From: Mesorhizobium sp. B1-1-8
GTDB taxonomy: Bacteria; Pseudomonadota; Alphaproteobacteria; Rhizobiales; Rhizobiaceae
Assembly (NCBI RefSeq): GCF_006442795.2
Contig: NZ_CP083956.1
Location: 5,309,501-5,373,500 of the forward strand
Length of the DNA stretch: 64,000 bases
Reading direction: 5' to 3'
Both the position numbers and the translations under genes were made by a program. This document shows positions 27,749 to 38,392 of this stretch, piece by piece (position 1 is the stretch's first letter; each line of letters begins with the position of its first letter). The notes under the pieces were generated by a model. It did no database searches. It had not been told where the DNA came from and saw only the letters and a program-made list of their open reading frames with translations.

Positions 27749-28473
27749 GCTTTACATTCAATCCCGACTACATGGCGCAGGATTTGCTAGCGCTCGCGCG
27801 AGGCGCTGCGGATTTCTTGGCTCCGCGATCACTGGTGCGCGTGGAACGGCTGACTACCAACCTGCGCAACGCGGTTGCAAATGCTAAGGCTGGTGGGCAG
27901 GCAAGCTTCGCTTGGCGGACCGACGCAGACGCCCCGATTCAAGTCCGCGCGTCCAAAAGTTGGAAAGGCGGCACCGACGATTTTGACCCAATTGCTGCGG
28001 ATATTCGGCTGGATTACGCCTGCCAATTTCTACCAGCGACCGGCCGAGTAAAGATCAAAGGCGTGGCGGTGATTGTCATTCGTGACATCGGCGGGGGCGG
28101 TGAGAAGGTTGTTCACTTCGATGTCGATGAAGGGGGCTGGAGCGAGGTAGTCAATGGCCAGCCCGTCCATCGTGCAGGTCACCCGCCTTTCCACGCGCAA
28201 TTCTATGGCGTTCTCAATGATATTCCGCGCATGCCCAGCCTCATCGTATATCCGGTCGACGTCATCAACTTCGCAATCCTCGAGCTCCATCAGAAGAATT
28301 GGAGACAGCACGTCGAATCATTTCAGGCAAAGTCGCAACTGCGCAATTTTCCACCTCGACAGCGCGAACGCCTTGCCGCGATCCTACAATGTTGGAGCGG
28401 GACGGTTTGCAATCCCGACTTCCATCCTTTGGTAGCCATGCAGCGCCCGTTCGGCGAGCCTCTTTCGTTTTGA
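27745..28473 (+). CDS. unrecognised protein of the candidate defence locus
   Basis: I do not recognise this 242-residue protein. It has no signal peptide or membrane segment. The C-terminal half has a strikingly ordered segment, GHPPFHAQFYGVLNDIPRMP followed by SLIVYPVDVINFAILELHQKNW, with two close His residues and a hydrophobic helix that could be a core packing unit. A basic tail (FPPRQRERL) precedes two cysteines. It overlaps the receiver gene by ATGA and ends directly against the convergent methyltransferase gene. Its fixed place suggests an effector or adaptor, but that is inference. Confidence 0.7.
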   Translation: MSFTFNPDYMAQDLLALARGAADFLAPRSLVRVERLTTNLRNAVANAKAGGQASFAWRTDADAPIQVRASKSWKGGTDDFDPIAADIRLDYACQFLPATGRVKIKGVAVIVIRDIGGGGEKVVHFDVDEGGWSEVVNGQPVHRAGHPPFHAQFYGVLNDIPRMPSLIVYPVDVINFAILELHQKNWRQHVESFQAKSQLRNFPPRQRERLAAILQCWSGTVCNPDFHPLVAMQRPFGEPLSF

Positions 28474-30009
28474 CTAGCGTCCACGCCGCATTTGGCGGCG
28501 TGCGCATAATTCCGCCCGGAGTGCCGCGAGCAGGCGGCGCCAATCGCGCCCCAGCAACGGTGCGACGAGCGCTTCATCCGCCAGTTCCGTCGCTATGTCG
28601 TGCTCGCCGCGACGCAGCGCTGCATCAACGCTGGCGAAGATAGCTTCCATTGAACCGCTCGCCGGCAAGATCGGCATTCCGCGCGCGTCCTTGAGTTCAA
28701 ATTTGAGGACGCCGCCGCCATAGCTACGTCCGCCGCGCTCGGCGGCAAGCTGCCCGAAACTGGAGAGGAGGCTCAGCGATGCAGTAAGCCGGATTTCGCG
28801 CGACACATCAGGATTGAAGCGCACGCTATGCAACGTGTTGGTGCAGCCAACGGTATCGTAAGTTAACACAAGGCGAGGACCACGGTCGTTCATGTACGTG
28901 AAGATTGCGTCGCAATCGGGAACATCAATCTTCCACCACGGAGAGCGCTTGGATAACCACAAAATGGACCGTCGAGATTTCGGTGAAATCTTTGCAAGCT
29001 GGGCACGACCGCCCGAGTTTTTGATGGCTATTCTTGGCGATGCTAACAGCCAAGTCTTTTCGCCAGCGTGCGCCCGCTCGATCAACTGAGCAGCGCTAGT
29101 TGTGAGGCCAGGAATTTGACGCCCGCGCGACGCCACGGGCCGAACTTCGCTCCGATCAATGCCCATCAGGAGTCGCTCATCCTCATTAAGGAGGAAGATT
29201 CTGTTGCAACCGGTTACAGCTCCGATACGTAACTCCGCGATAGTACCGAGTGGGGTCGCATACCGTGCTAGCTGTTCAAATACCGCGTCCGCACGGACGA
29301 TCTCACCAGCCGGCTGGCCGTTGACCATCCAGCGCTTAGGGTCAGGTAGCGAGCACGCGCCCTGCGCAAAACCTTCGGCGAGTATGAGCGCTCCGCGCTC
29401 GTCGGCGTTGTTGCTCCAGAGCGGCCTGTCGGCAAATTCTCGGATTTCGACATTAGCAAACCGATGGCAGAGACGATCAAGTGCGGTGCGGCCGTAGTCG
29501 CTGAACAGACCTGACGCAGGAATAATCGCGGCAAGCCGCCCACCAGGCAGCAGAAACTCCAGCGCGTGGATCAAAAAGTGCACCCAAAGCCCGGCGGCGC
29601 CCGGCACAGAAAAGCGGTCCCGTAGTGCAACTCGACGGCCCTTCTCAAGGCTATGATTGCGTGTGAAAGGTGGATTGGTCAGGACGCCATGAAACAGGCC
29701 AGTGCTAGCCGGATCAAGCTGAAGAAAATCAATAACGCGCGCATCACAATCAGGAGCAACATGCGGAATGACTGTCTCGATGACGTGCGGATTAACATCG
29801 CAGGCCAGCACGCGGATCTTGGAGCTTCCGTGCATCGCAATCGATCGCCGTACCGCGGCTTCAATAAGGGCTCCCTCGCCGACGCTTGGTTCAAGAATCC
29901 GCTCGCATCCAGTGCGGACGAGCCAATTTGCGAGCATATCGGCTAGCGTCTGCGGTGTGTAAAATGCACCGAGTGATTTCGGTTTCCGGAAGAGGGCGTT
30001 TGACGACAT
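28474..30009 (-). CDS. N6-adenine DNA methyltransferase, NPPF type
   Basis: This is a 511-residue SAM-dependent DNA methyltransferase. Motif X is GAFYTP (14-19), motif I is LEPSVGEG (39-46), CDVNP at 70-74 is motif II, and motif IV NPPF is at 112-115, the signature of gamma-type N6-adenine methylases. A C-terminal region of about 300 residues is the likely target-recognition part and ends in an Arg-rich tail (CARRQMRRGR). No endonuclease domain or separate specificity subunit is evident. It is convergent with the preceding gene, with adjoining stops. Confidence 0.85.
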   Translation of the reverse strand: MSSNALFRKPKSLGAFYTPQTLADMLANWLVRTGCERILEPSVGEGALIEAAVRRSIAMHGSSKIRVLACDVNPHVIETVIPHVAPDCDARVIDFLQLDPASTGLFHGVLTNPPFTRNHSLEKGRRVALRDRFSVPGAAGLWVHFLIHALEFLLPGGRLAAIIPASGLFSDYGRTALDRLCHRFANVEIREFADRPLWSNNADERGALILAEGFAQGACSLPDPKRWMVNGQPAGEIVRADAVFEQLARYATPLGTIAELRIGAVTGCNRIFLLNEDERLLMGIDRSEVRPVASRGRQIPGLTTSAAQLIERAHAGEKTWLLASPRIAIKNSGGRAQLAKISPKSRRSILWLSKRSPWWKIDVPDCDAIFTYMNDRGPRLVLTYDTVGCTNTLHSVRFNPDVSREIRLTASLSLLSSFGQLAAERGGRSYGGGVLKFELKDARGMPILPASGSMEAIFASVDAALRRGEHDIATELADEALVAPLLGRDWRRLLAALRAELCARRQMRRGR

Positions 30010-30333
30010 GACTCAAATTAGCAGGTTGGTTGCGATATGTCTCGAGAGACTTCCGGGAGTCTTGGCGAGTTTCGAAAAGCGACTGTGGACAACGCCACAA
30101 GCTGTAGTGCGTCGGTCGGATGATCAGCCTGACACCGGAGTGGTGGTTGATGCGTCGTTCTGTAGCCCGTCCCTGCCGGCCCTACGCTATCTGTTTTCGG
30201 GATCTGACGGAGCTTGTCCTACGACTGACCTGCGCGTCTCCATCCATACTATATACACTCGAACTATCGGTGCAGATCAGACGCAGGCATTGTTGACGAG
30301 CAGGCACGTGTCCTGGCTTCCCGGCCTCGCTGC
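30010..30333. other. 324-bp gap at the right edge of the candidate defence locus
   Basis: This gap lies upstream of the methyltransferase start (30009) and downstream of the MoaD-like gene (30334). A forward frame covering 30008-30409 is open but has no recognisable family, no good ribosome-binding site and runs antisense into the MoaD-like gene, so I do not call it. The methyltransferase promoter should be here. I see no tRNA or att-like repeat. Confidence 0.45.
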
Positions 30334-30579
30334 TTACCCCCCAGCCAACCGCGGCAGCAAAAAAATCTCCGCCCCCGGCGGCAGCTTCTTCCCCCAAGTA
30401 TCCCTATAAATCACCCCGTCGATCGAAACCGCAATTCCCTTCTCGATGTACGGCTCCAGGCCGGGATACTGTTCAGCCAGTTTCCTGAACAGCTCCCTGA
30501 TATCCCTGGCCTCGACCTCGACCTTGCTCTGGCCTCCGGCGAGCGTGCCTAGCGATCCCCAGAGCGTCACCTCGACCAT
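30334..30579 (-). CDS. MoaD/ThiS-family ubiquitin-like sulfur carrier
   Basis: This 81-residue protein has a beta-grasp fold pattern (VEVTLWGSLGTLAGGQSKVEVEA, then FRKLAEQYPGLEPYIEKGIAVSIDGVIY) and ends in Gly-Gly (LPRLAGG), the tail that is adenylated and thiocarboxylated in MoaD and ThiS. It lies just downstream of a molybdenum hydroxylase operon, so a role in molybdopterin synthesis is likely. A dedicated sulfur-carrier role beyond housekeeping MoaD is possible. The ATG at 30579 is the family's normal start. Confidence 0.85.
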   Translation of the reverse strand: MVEVTLWGSLGTLAGGQSKVEVEARDIRELFRKLAEQYPGLEPYIEKGIAVSIDGVIYRDTWGKKLPPGAEIFLLPRLAGG

Positions 30580-30638
30580 GAGCGATAATCCTCATTCGAC
30601 CGTGACGTTAGCCGAAAACCGCTTCGCGCCTTTCGTCA

Positions 30639-32903
30639 TTAGCCTTCCCGCTCCGCCTCGATCGCCGCCAGGATGCGCGGTGGCGACATCGGGATGTGGG
30701 TCATGCGCACGCCGGCGGCGTTCGACACGGCATTGGCGATCGCCGCCAGCGGCGGCACGATCGAGGTTTCGCCGACGCCGCGCACCCCATAGGGGTGGTT
30801 GGGGTTGGGGATTTCCAGGATCTGCGTGTCGATCATCGGCAGGTCGGAGCAGACCGGGATGCGATAGTCGAGGAAGCCGGGGTTCTGCAGCCGCCCGTCC
30901 TTGCCGTAGATATACTCCTCGTTGAGCGCCCAGCCGATGCCTTGCGCCGCACCCCCCTGGTACTGGCCCTCGACATAGGTCGGGTGCACCGCCTTGCCGG
31001 CGTCCTGCACCACCGTGTAGCGGATGACCCTGGTGGCGCCGGTGTCGGGGTCGACCTCGATGTCGCAGATATGGGTGGCGAAGGAGACGCCGGCGCCGTC
31101 GGCGACGAGCTCGCTGTGGCCGGCGATCGGCCCGCCCGTCGTGGCGGCAGCGGCTGCGATCTCCTTCAGCGACAGCTTGCCGAGATTGCCGTGCTTTTCG
31201 CCCTTGGCGACCGCGTGGCCCTTTTCCCAGACCACGTCGTCGACGGGGATGTCCCACATCTGCGCGGCGCGCTCGCGCAGGATTTTGATCGCGTTGCGGG
31301 CGGCCGAGATGGTCGCCATCGACGAGGAGAAGGTGCCGCGGCTGCCGTCGGTCATGTCGTTGTAGCCCAGGCTCGAGGTGTCGGCGACCACGGCCTTGAC
31401 CTGATGATAGTCGATGCCGAGCTCCTCCGCCGCCACCAGCGACAGCGACGCGCGCGAGCCGCCGACATCGACGGTGCCGACGGCCAGCGAGACCGTGCCG
31501 TCGATGCCGACATTCAGGTCGGTGCAGGTCTGGCCGCCGAAGTTGAACCAGAAGCCGCAAGCCATGCCTCGGCCCTGGTTCTTCGCCAGTGGCGCCTTCA
31601 TGTGCGGATGGCTCTTTGCGGCTTCCAGCGTCGGGCCGATGCCGATCGGGCCGTAGACCGGGCCGTAGGAGGATCTGGTGCCCTCCTGCGCGGCGTTCTT
31701 GATGCGGAACTCGACCGGATCCATGCCGATCTCCTTGGCCAGCTCGTCGATGGCGCTTTCCACCGCGAAGGCCGCCATCGGCGCCGACGGCGCGCGATAG
31801 GCCGCGGTTTTCGGCCGGTTGACCAGCACTTCGTAGCCAACCGTCTTGACGTTCTCCAGCCTGTAACAGGCGAAGGCGGTCATGGCGCCGATCTCGGCCC
31901 ACATGCCGGCATAGGGGCCGCAGGAATAGCGCAGCGTCGCTTCCGCGGCAGTGATCGTGCCGTCCTTGCGGGCGCCGATCTTGACGTCGATCGAGGTGGC
32001 GCTGGTCGGACCGGAGGCGCGGAACACCTCGTCGCGCGTCATCACCAGCTTCACCGGCCGTCCAGCCTTCCTTGACAAAGCGAGCGCCACCGGCTCGGCC
32101 CAGACATGGGTCTTGCCGCCGAAGCCGCCGCCGATCTCCGAGGAGGTGACGCGCAGCTTGGAGACATCGATGCCGAGCAGTTGGGCGCAGTGCTGGCGGT
32201 AGACGAAATGGCCTTGCGTGCAGACCCACAGCTCCGCGGTGCCGTCGGGATTGACGCTCGCCACGCAGGCATGCGGCTCGATATAGCCCTGATGCGTCTG
32301 CTCGGTCTTGAAGGAGCGCTCGACGATCATGTCGGCCTGGCTGAAACCTTCATGCACATCGCCATGGCCGAACTGGCTGCGCTTGGCGACATTGGACGGT
32401 TTGGCGGGCTTCTGCTCGAGGCCCTCGGTGAAGATGCTGTCATTGATCAGGGGCGCGGTGTGCTTCATCGCCTCGTCGACATCAGTCACATGCGGCAGCA
32501 CCTCGTAGTCGACCTCGATCAGCTTCAGCGCCTGCCTGGCGGTGCGGGCGTCGACCGCGGCGACGGCGGCGACCGCGTGGCCGTCATAGAGCGCCTTCTC
32601 GCGCGCCATGCAATTGTCGAGGACGTCGTGCATGGCGGCATCGCCATTGGTCAGGTCAGGCAGGTCGGCCGCGGTGATCACCGCCTTGACGCCGGCGAGC
32701 TTCTCCGCCTTCGAGATGTCGATCTTCCTGATTTTCGCATGGGCATGCGGGCTGCGCAGGATGCGCCCGACCAACTGGCCGGCCATGTTGAAGTCGGCCC
32801 CGTAGCGCGCGCGGCCCGTCACCTTGTCGACGCCGTCGGGACGGATGGGACGCGTGCCGACGGATGCGAAATTGCGTCCTGAGTAGCGCGGATCGAAATT
32901 CAT
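30639..32903 (-). CDS. xanthine dehydrogenase-family molybdopterin-binding large subunit
   Basis: This 754-residue large subunit of a molybdenum hydroxylase has GGGFGGK at 258-264 for molybdopterin binding and TAAYRAPSAP (367-376) as the active-site loop. That loop lacks the AYRCSFR Cys of form I CO dehydrogenase. RGVGETSIVPPLAA near the C terminus contains the catalytic Glu. The enzyme oxidises an aromatic or heterocyclic substrate, not carbon monoxide. Together with the two genes upstream it forms a complete three-subunit enzyme. Confidence 0.93.
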   Translation of the reverse strand: MNFDPRYSGRNFASVGTRPIRPDGVDKVTGRARYGADFNMAGQLVGRILRSPHAHAKIRKIDISKAEKLAGVKAVITAADLPDLTNGDAAMHDVLDNCMAREKALYDGHAVAAVAAVDARTARQALKLIEVDYEVLPHVTDVDEAMKHTAPLINDSIFTEGLEQKPAKPSNVAKRSQFGHGDVHEGFSQADMIVERSFKTEQTHQGYIEPHACVASVNPDGTAELWVCTQGHFVYRQHCAQLLGIDVSKLRVTSSEIGGGFGGKTHVWAEPVALALSRKAGRPVKLVMTRDEVFRASGPTSATSIDVKIGARKDGTITAAEATLRYSCGPYAGMWAEIGAMTAFACYRLENVKTVGYEVLVNRPKTAAYRAPSAPMAAFAVESAIDELAKEIGMDPVEFRIKNAAQEGTRSSYGPVYGPIGIGPTLEAAKSHPHMKAPLAKNQGRGMACGFWFNFGGQTCTDLNVGIDGTVSLAVGTVDVGGSRASLSLVAAEELGIDYHQVKAVVADTSSLGYNDMTDGSRGTFSSSMATISAARNAIKILRERAAQMWDIPVDDVVWEKGHAVAKGEKHGNLGKLSLKEIAAAAATTGGPIAGHSELVADGAGVSFATHICDIEVDPDTGATRVIRYTVVQDAGKAVHPTYVEGQYQGGAAQGIGWALNEEYIYGKDGRLQNPGFLDYRIPVCSDLPMIDTQILEIPNPNHPYGVRGVGETSIVPPLAAIANAVSNAAGVRMTHIPMSPPRILAAIEAEREG

Positions 32904-32906
32904 GCG

Positions 32907-33383
32907 TTACGCTCCCTTCATTACGTCTGCCGCGTCCTGGACGGCGCGCACGATCTTATCATAGCCGGTGCAGCGGCAGAGATTCCCGGCCAGCCCGAAG
33001 CGGATTTCCTCCTCGCTCGGATCGGGGTTCCTGGCCAACAGGTCCTTGGCAGCGATCAGGAAGCCCGGCGTGCAGATGCCGCATTGCAGTGCGGCATGTT
33101 CGAGGAATTTCTGCTGCAGCGGATGCAGCTTGTCGCCCTGCGCCATGCCTTCGACGGTCTCGACGCGCCGCCCTTCGGCCTCGGCGCCGAGCACCAGGCA
33201 CGAGCACACCAGCCGGTCATCGAGGATGACGCTGCAGGCGCCGCAGTCGCCGGTGCCGCAGCCTTCCTTGGCGCCGGTAAGCCCGAGGCGGTCGCGCAGC
33301 ACGTCGAGCAGCGTCTCGTCAGGCTGGCAAAGATATTCGACGTGGTCGCCGTTGATTGTCGTTGAGACTGCTACACCGGCCAT
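32907..33383 (-). CDS. [2Fe-2S] subunit of the molybdenum hydroxylase
   Basis: This is a 158-residue CoxS/HcrC-type subunit. The plant-ferredoxin-type cluster is held by CGTGDCGACS with a preceding Cys in EGC and a following Cys in VCSC. The second cluster is bound by CGICTPGF and LCRCTGY. It passes electrons from the molybdenum site to FAD. The ATG at 33383 overlaps the FAD-subunit stop by one base, and the longer upstream frame is not real. The large subunit starts three bases after its stop. Confidence 0.93.
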   Translation of the reverse strand: MAGVAVSTTINGDHVEYLCQPDETLLDVLRDRLGLTGAKEGCGTGDCGACSVILDDRLVCSCLVLGAEAEGRRVETVEGMAQGDKLHPLQQKFLEHAALQCGICTPGFLIAAKDLLARNPDPSEEEIRFGLAGNLCRCTGYDKIVRAVQDAADVMKGA

Positions 33384-34243
33384 CACTTGCCTCCTGCACG
33401 CTGATAGGCGGTCATGGCGGCTCTTCTCGCCAGCACACCCGCAACTTTTCGTCTGAATTCGATGGTGCCGCGCTTGTCGTCGATGGGCCGGCAGGCCCCG
33501 GCGCAGACCTTGGCAAGCCGCTCGAGTGCGGCTTCGTCCAGCGTCCTGCCAATGACGGCCTCGGCGGCTTCCTCGACCAGAAGCACGGTCGGCGCCGCGG
33601 CGCCGATGGCGACGCGGGCCGATGTGACGACGCCTGCCCCATCGAGCGTCAGGTTCACGCCGGCGCTGACCACGGCGATATCCATCTCGGTGCGCGGAAT
33701 GAAGCGCAGATAGGCGTCGCCCGAATGCGGCGGGCGGCTGTCGAGCAGGATCGCCTCGATGATCTCGCCCTTGGCAAGCGACGTCCTGCCCGGCCCGGTC
33801 GGCACGGCCGCCACCGCGATCGTGCGTTTGCCGCCCGGCCCGGCAACCACCGCCTTGGCGCCGGCCGCCACCAGCGCCGGCACGCTGTCGGCCGCCGGCG
33901 AGGCGTTGCAGAGATTGCCGACGATGGTGCAGCGGCCCTGCACCTGCTTGGAGCCGATCAGCCTTGCCGCCTCGACGACGCCGGGCCATGCCTTTTTCAG
34001 GGCGGCATGCTCTCCCAAAGCGGCGCAGGGCACCGCGGCGCCGATGCTGAAGCCGTCCGGCGTCTGCCGGATCTCGCTCAGGCCCTCGATCGCCTTGATG
34101 TCGACGATCAGGTCGGGTTCGACAAAGCCACCCTTCATCCTGACGAGAAGGTCGCTGCCTCCGGCAAGTATCGCGGCGGTGCCCGCCGATCCGGCCAATT
34201 GGCCGACGGCATCTTCGATTGAAAGCGGACGTATGTAGCGCAT
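33383..34243 (-). CDS. FAD-binding medium subunit of the molybdenum hydroxylase
   Basis: This is a 286-residue CoxM/XdhA-type FAD subunit. The FAD-binding PCMH domain has AILAGGSDLLVRMKGG for the first loop and QGRCTIVGNLCNASPAAD for the second, which contacts the pyrophosphate. A C-terminal CO-dehydrogenase flavoprotein domain follows. It is the first gene of the operon (medium, small, large) and its TGA overlaps the ATG of the small subunit. The subunit order matches many uncharacterised rhizobial Mo hydroxylases. Confidence 0.92.
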   Translation of the reverse strand: MRYIRPLSIEDAVGQLAGSAGTAAILAGGSDLLVRMKGGFVEPDLIVDIKAIEGLSEIRQTPDGFSIGAAVPCAALGEHAALKKAWPGVVEAARLIGSKQVQGRCTIVGNLCNASPAADSVPALVAAGAKAVVAGPGGKRTIAVAAVPTGPGRTSLAKGEIIEAILLDSRPPHSGDAYLRFIPRTEMDIAVVSAGVNLTLDGAGVVTSARVAIGAAAPTVLLVEEAAEAVIGRTLDEAALERLAKVCAGACRPIDDKRGTIEFRRKVAGVLARRAAMTAYQRAGGK

Positions 34244-34429
34244 CGTCTCCCCTTGGTGATCGCAATCTCATCGACCGTTATAAACAGTCTGCTCATAATG
34301 GCTATCCTGTGGTGCGGCATTAAGGCCAGCGCCACACATCGGATGAACCAGGGCCGGCGAGCGCCCGTTTTATCCGGGTGTTTTGACGCAATTCCGGACG
34401 GAAAGCCGCGCTGCATTCGGCCGGCCTGT

Positions 34430-36190
<1,761 letters not shown>

Positions 36191-36260
36191 CGCCGTCTCC
36201 TCCCGGGACATGCCAGCCTATCAGCCTGCCGGGGCGGTGGAAATCCCGTCGATGGTACTG

Positions 36261-36387
36261 CCCCTCACCCAGCCTCCGCTTCGCTCGGCTGACCTCTCCC
36301 CGATGGGGAGAGGAGACCTTCAGCGTCGGGGCCAACCTCTTCTCCCCATTGGGGAGAAGGTGGCCGCGAAGCGGCCGGATGAGGGGC
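36261..36387. repeat. interspersed palindromic repeat (family A)
   Basis: The element starts CCCCTCACCCAGCCTCCGC and ends with GCGGCCGGATGAGGGG, with nested CTCTCCCC/GGGGAGAG stems. It is nearly identical to 42991-43117. It lies between the acyl-CoA synthetase and the end of hisG. Confidence 0.8.
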
Positions 36388-36397
36388 CGCGCCGACG

Positions 36398-37096
36398 CTA
36401 CCCCGCTATTGCTGACATCTTCGCGGCGATTTCCCGCAACCGCGCCTCGTCCGTCGCCGCACGCTCTTTCCTCGATGCCACCAGGCAGGCCTGCGATTTC
36501 AGGATGACGCCGTCGCCCAGCACCTTGAGGTGGTTGGCGCGGAGCGTCGAGCCGGTAGTGGTGATGTCGACGATGACGTCGGCAAGGCCGGCCGCCGGCG
36601 CGCCTTCGGTGGCGCCGAGGCTCTCGACGATGCGATAGACCTGGATGCCGTGCTTTTGCGAGAAGAATTGCTGCGTCAGCCGCCAGTATTTGGTGGCGAT
36701 CCTCAGCCGCCGGCCGTGGCGCTGGCGGAAATCGGCGGCGACATCGTCGAGATCGGCCATGGTGTCGACGTCGAGCCAGATGTCGGGCACCGCGACCACG
36801 ACATCGGCATGGCCGAAGCCGAGGCGGGCGACGATCTCGGCCCGCGCCTCCCAGTCGGCAAGGTTTTCGCGCAACAGATCCTCGCCGGTGATGCCCAAAT
36901 CGACCGACCCTTGCCCGATCTCGCCGGCGATCTCGGAGGCCGAGAGAAACGCGATCTCGACGGTGTCGACACCTTCGATGCGGGCGCGGTATTTGCGCCT
37001 GTCATCCGGCAGGCTGACGACCAGCCCGGCCTTTGCCAGCACCTCCAGCGCCTGCTCCTTGAGGCGGCCCTTGGACGGCAGAGCCAGCGTGATCAT
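36398..37096 (-). CDS. hisG: ATP phosphoribosyltransferase, short form
   Basis: HisG joins PRPP and ATP in the first step of histidine synthesis. At 232 residues this is the short form, which lacks the C-terminal allosteric domain and needs His[20 protein letters not shown] is the N terminus, and [15 protein letters not shown] contains the PRPP-binding loop. It overlaps the hisZ stop by four bases on the same strand, as expected for the obligatory complex. Confidence 0.95.
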   Translation of the reverse strand: MITLALPSKGRLKEQALEVLAKAGLVVSLPDDRRKYRARIEGVDTVEIAFLSASEIAGEIGQGSVDLGITGEDLLRENLADWEARAEIVARLGFGHADVVVAVPDIWLDVDTMADLDDVAADFRQRHGRRLRIATKYWRLTQQFFSQKHGIQVYRIVESLGATEGAPAAGLADVIVDITTTGSTLRANHLKVLGDGVILKSQACLVASRKERAATDEARLREIAAKMSAIAG

Positions 37097-38214
37097 GGCG
37101 CGCTCCCCCGCAACGCCTCGATGCGGTCGAGCCAGACCGAGAAGCCGACGCCGGGGATCGGCTTTTTCGCGCCAAGCAGCGTCAGCAGCCGGTCGTAACG
37201 GCCGCCGCCGGCCAGCGGCCGGTCGCCACCTTCGGCTGCGATCTCGAAGACGAGGCCGGTGTAATAATCGAGCGGACGGCCGAAGGCGGCGTCGTAGCGA
37301 ATCGTCGCCGCCGGCAGGCCGTGCGCTTCGATAGCCTTGGCGCGGGAGGCGAAATTGTCGAGCGCGGCGCCGAGGGAGAGGCCGGCACCTGTGGCGAAGC
37401 TTTCGAGCGCCGCGGTCGCGCCACCCAGCGCGACATCGATCGCCAGAAAGTCCTTCAGTGCCGAGAAGGCCTCGTTCGACAAGCGCACGCTGCGCAATTC
37501 CGCCTTCTCGATCAGCCGGCGGGCGATATCGGCCGGGGCGCGCCCCGCCGATGCCGACAGGCCGGCTTCCTCCATGCCGTCGGCGATATGAGCGGCAAGG
37601 CCTTCAACGTCGCCGTCGAGCACCAGCGTCGCCACATCTCCCGAAAGCTGGCTGTTGCGCGGCGGATTGGCGAGGTCGGCAAGGGCCGCCTCCAGCATCG
37701 AAGCCGAGCCGAAAGCGCGGGCAAGGCGCATGCGCCAGCCGCGCGGCAGGCCGAGTGCCGCGAGCACCGCTTCGAATACCGTCTGGTCGCCAAGCGTTAT
37801 GGCGAGCGAGCGGCCTGGCAGCGTCAGCGACAGCAAGGCATGCGCGTCGGCCAGCGAGCGGGCATCGGCGGCGGCGGTGTCGCGATCGCCGAGATCCTCG
37901 ATGCCGGCCTGGAAGAACTCGTTGCCGCCCTCGCGGCGCTGGCGGAACACTTCGCCCAGATAGGAATAGCGGCGCGGCGTGCCGGCCTGGCTGGCGATGT
38001 GGTCGAGGCAAACGGGGATAGTGAATTCGGGACGCAGGCAGAGCGTCTGTCCGGTCTCGCTCTCGGTGAGGAAGATGCGGCGGCGCAGGTCCTCGCCGGC
38101 CATGTCGAGGAAGGGGTCGGCCGGCTGCAGCACGGCGACTTCGACGGCGTGGGTGTTGCGCTCGGCGAAGAGGCTGGTGATGTCGGCGGCGATGGCGGGG
38201 CGGCGGGAGGTCAT
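37093..38214 (-). CDS. hisZ: ATP phosphoribosyltransferase regulatory subunit
   Basis: HisZ is a 373-residue histidyl-tRNA-synthetase paralogue that lacks charging activity and serves as the regulatory half of short-form HisG. It retains the class II fold ([36 protein letters not shown], and [14 protein letters not shown] in place of the HisA signature). It precedes hisG with a four-base overlap and lies downstream of hisS, from which it is separated by a palindromic repeat. Confidence 0.94.
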   Translation of the reverse strand: MTSRRPAIAADITSLFAERNTHAVEVAVLQPADPFLDMAGEDLRRRIFLTESETGQTLCLRPEFTIPVCLDHIASQAGTPRRYSYLGEVFRQRREGGNEFFQAGIEDLGDRDTAAADARSLADAHALLSLTLPGRSLAITLGDQTVFEAVLAALGLPRGWRMRLARAFGSASMLEAALADLANPPRNSQLSGDVATLVLDGDVEGLAAHIADGMEEAGLSASAGRAPADIARRLIEKAELRSVRLSNEAFSALKDFLAIDVALGGATAALESFATGAGLSLGAALDNFASRAKAIEAHGLPAATIRYDAAFGRPLDYYTGLVFEIAAEGGDRPLAGGGRYDRLLTLLGAKKPIPGVGFSVWLDRIEALRGSAP

Positions 38215-38233
38215 CGATAGGTCGGGCGCGAGG

Positions 38234-38391
38234 CCCCCCTCTCTGTCCTACCGGACATCTCCCCCTCAAGGGGGGAGATCAGCAGCTTTGCCGGCAGCGC
38301 TCGCTCTGCAACGTCGGCGATTGGCGAAAGCAAAGGCGACATCCAATCTCCCCCCTTGAGGGGGAGATGGCCGGCAGGCCAGAGAGGGGGG
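38234..38391. repeat. interspersed palindromic repeat (family B) between hisS and hisZ
   Basis: CCCCCCTCTCTGTCC with CATCTCCCCCTCAAGG and its inverted copy at the right end (CTTGAGGGGGAGAT, AGAGAGGGGG) form a long hairpin with a G+C-rich core. The same element occurs at 46165-46321. Confidence 0.8.
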
Positions 38392-38392
38392 C

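Larger units (their letters stand above)
24347..30009. other. candidate defence locus: MORC/kinase hybrid, receiver protein, unknown, DNA methyltransferase
   Basis: Three forward genes joined by four-base ATGA overlaps meet a reverse DNA methyltransferase gene with no gap. The locus lies between an IS481-bearing repeat block and a housekeeping molybdenum hydroxylase operon, and its base composition looks less G+C-rich than its neighbours. GHKL (MutL/MORC-like) ATPases next to DNA methyltransferases are established in prokaryotic restriction-modification islands. The receiver-domain partner and the second, kinase-like ATPase half are unusual. Confidence 0.55.

Noticed and set aside
30008..30409. 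133-codon forward gene between the methyltransferase and MoaD-like genes
   Set aside because: It has no recognisable domain, a poor start and overlaps the MoaD-like gene antisense.
30592..32229. 545-codon reverse frame overlapping the molybdenum hydroxylase large subunit
   Set aside because: It is an Arg/Gly-rich alternative frame of a well-conserved gene.
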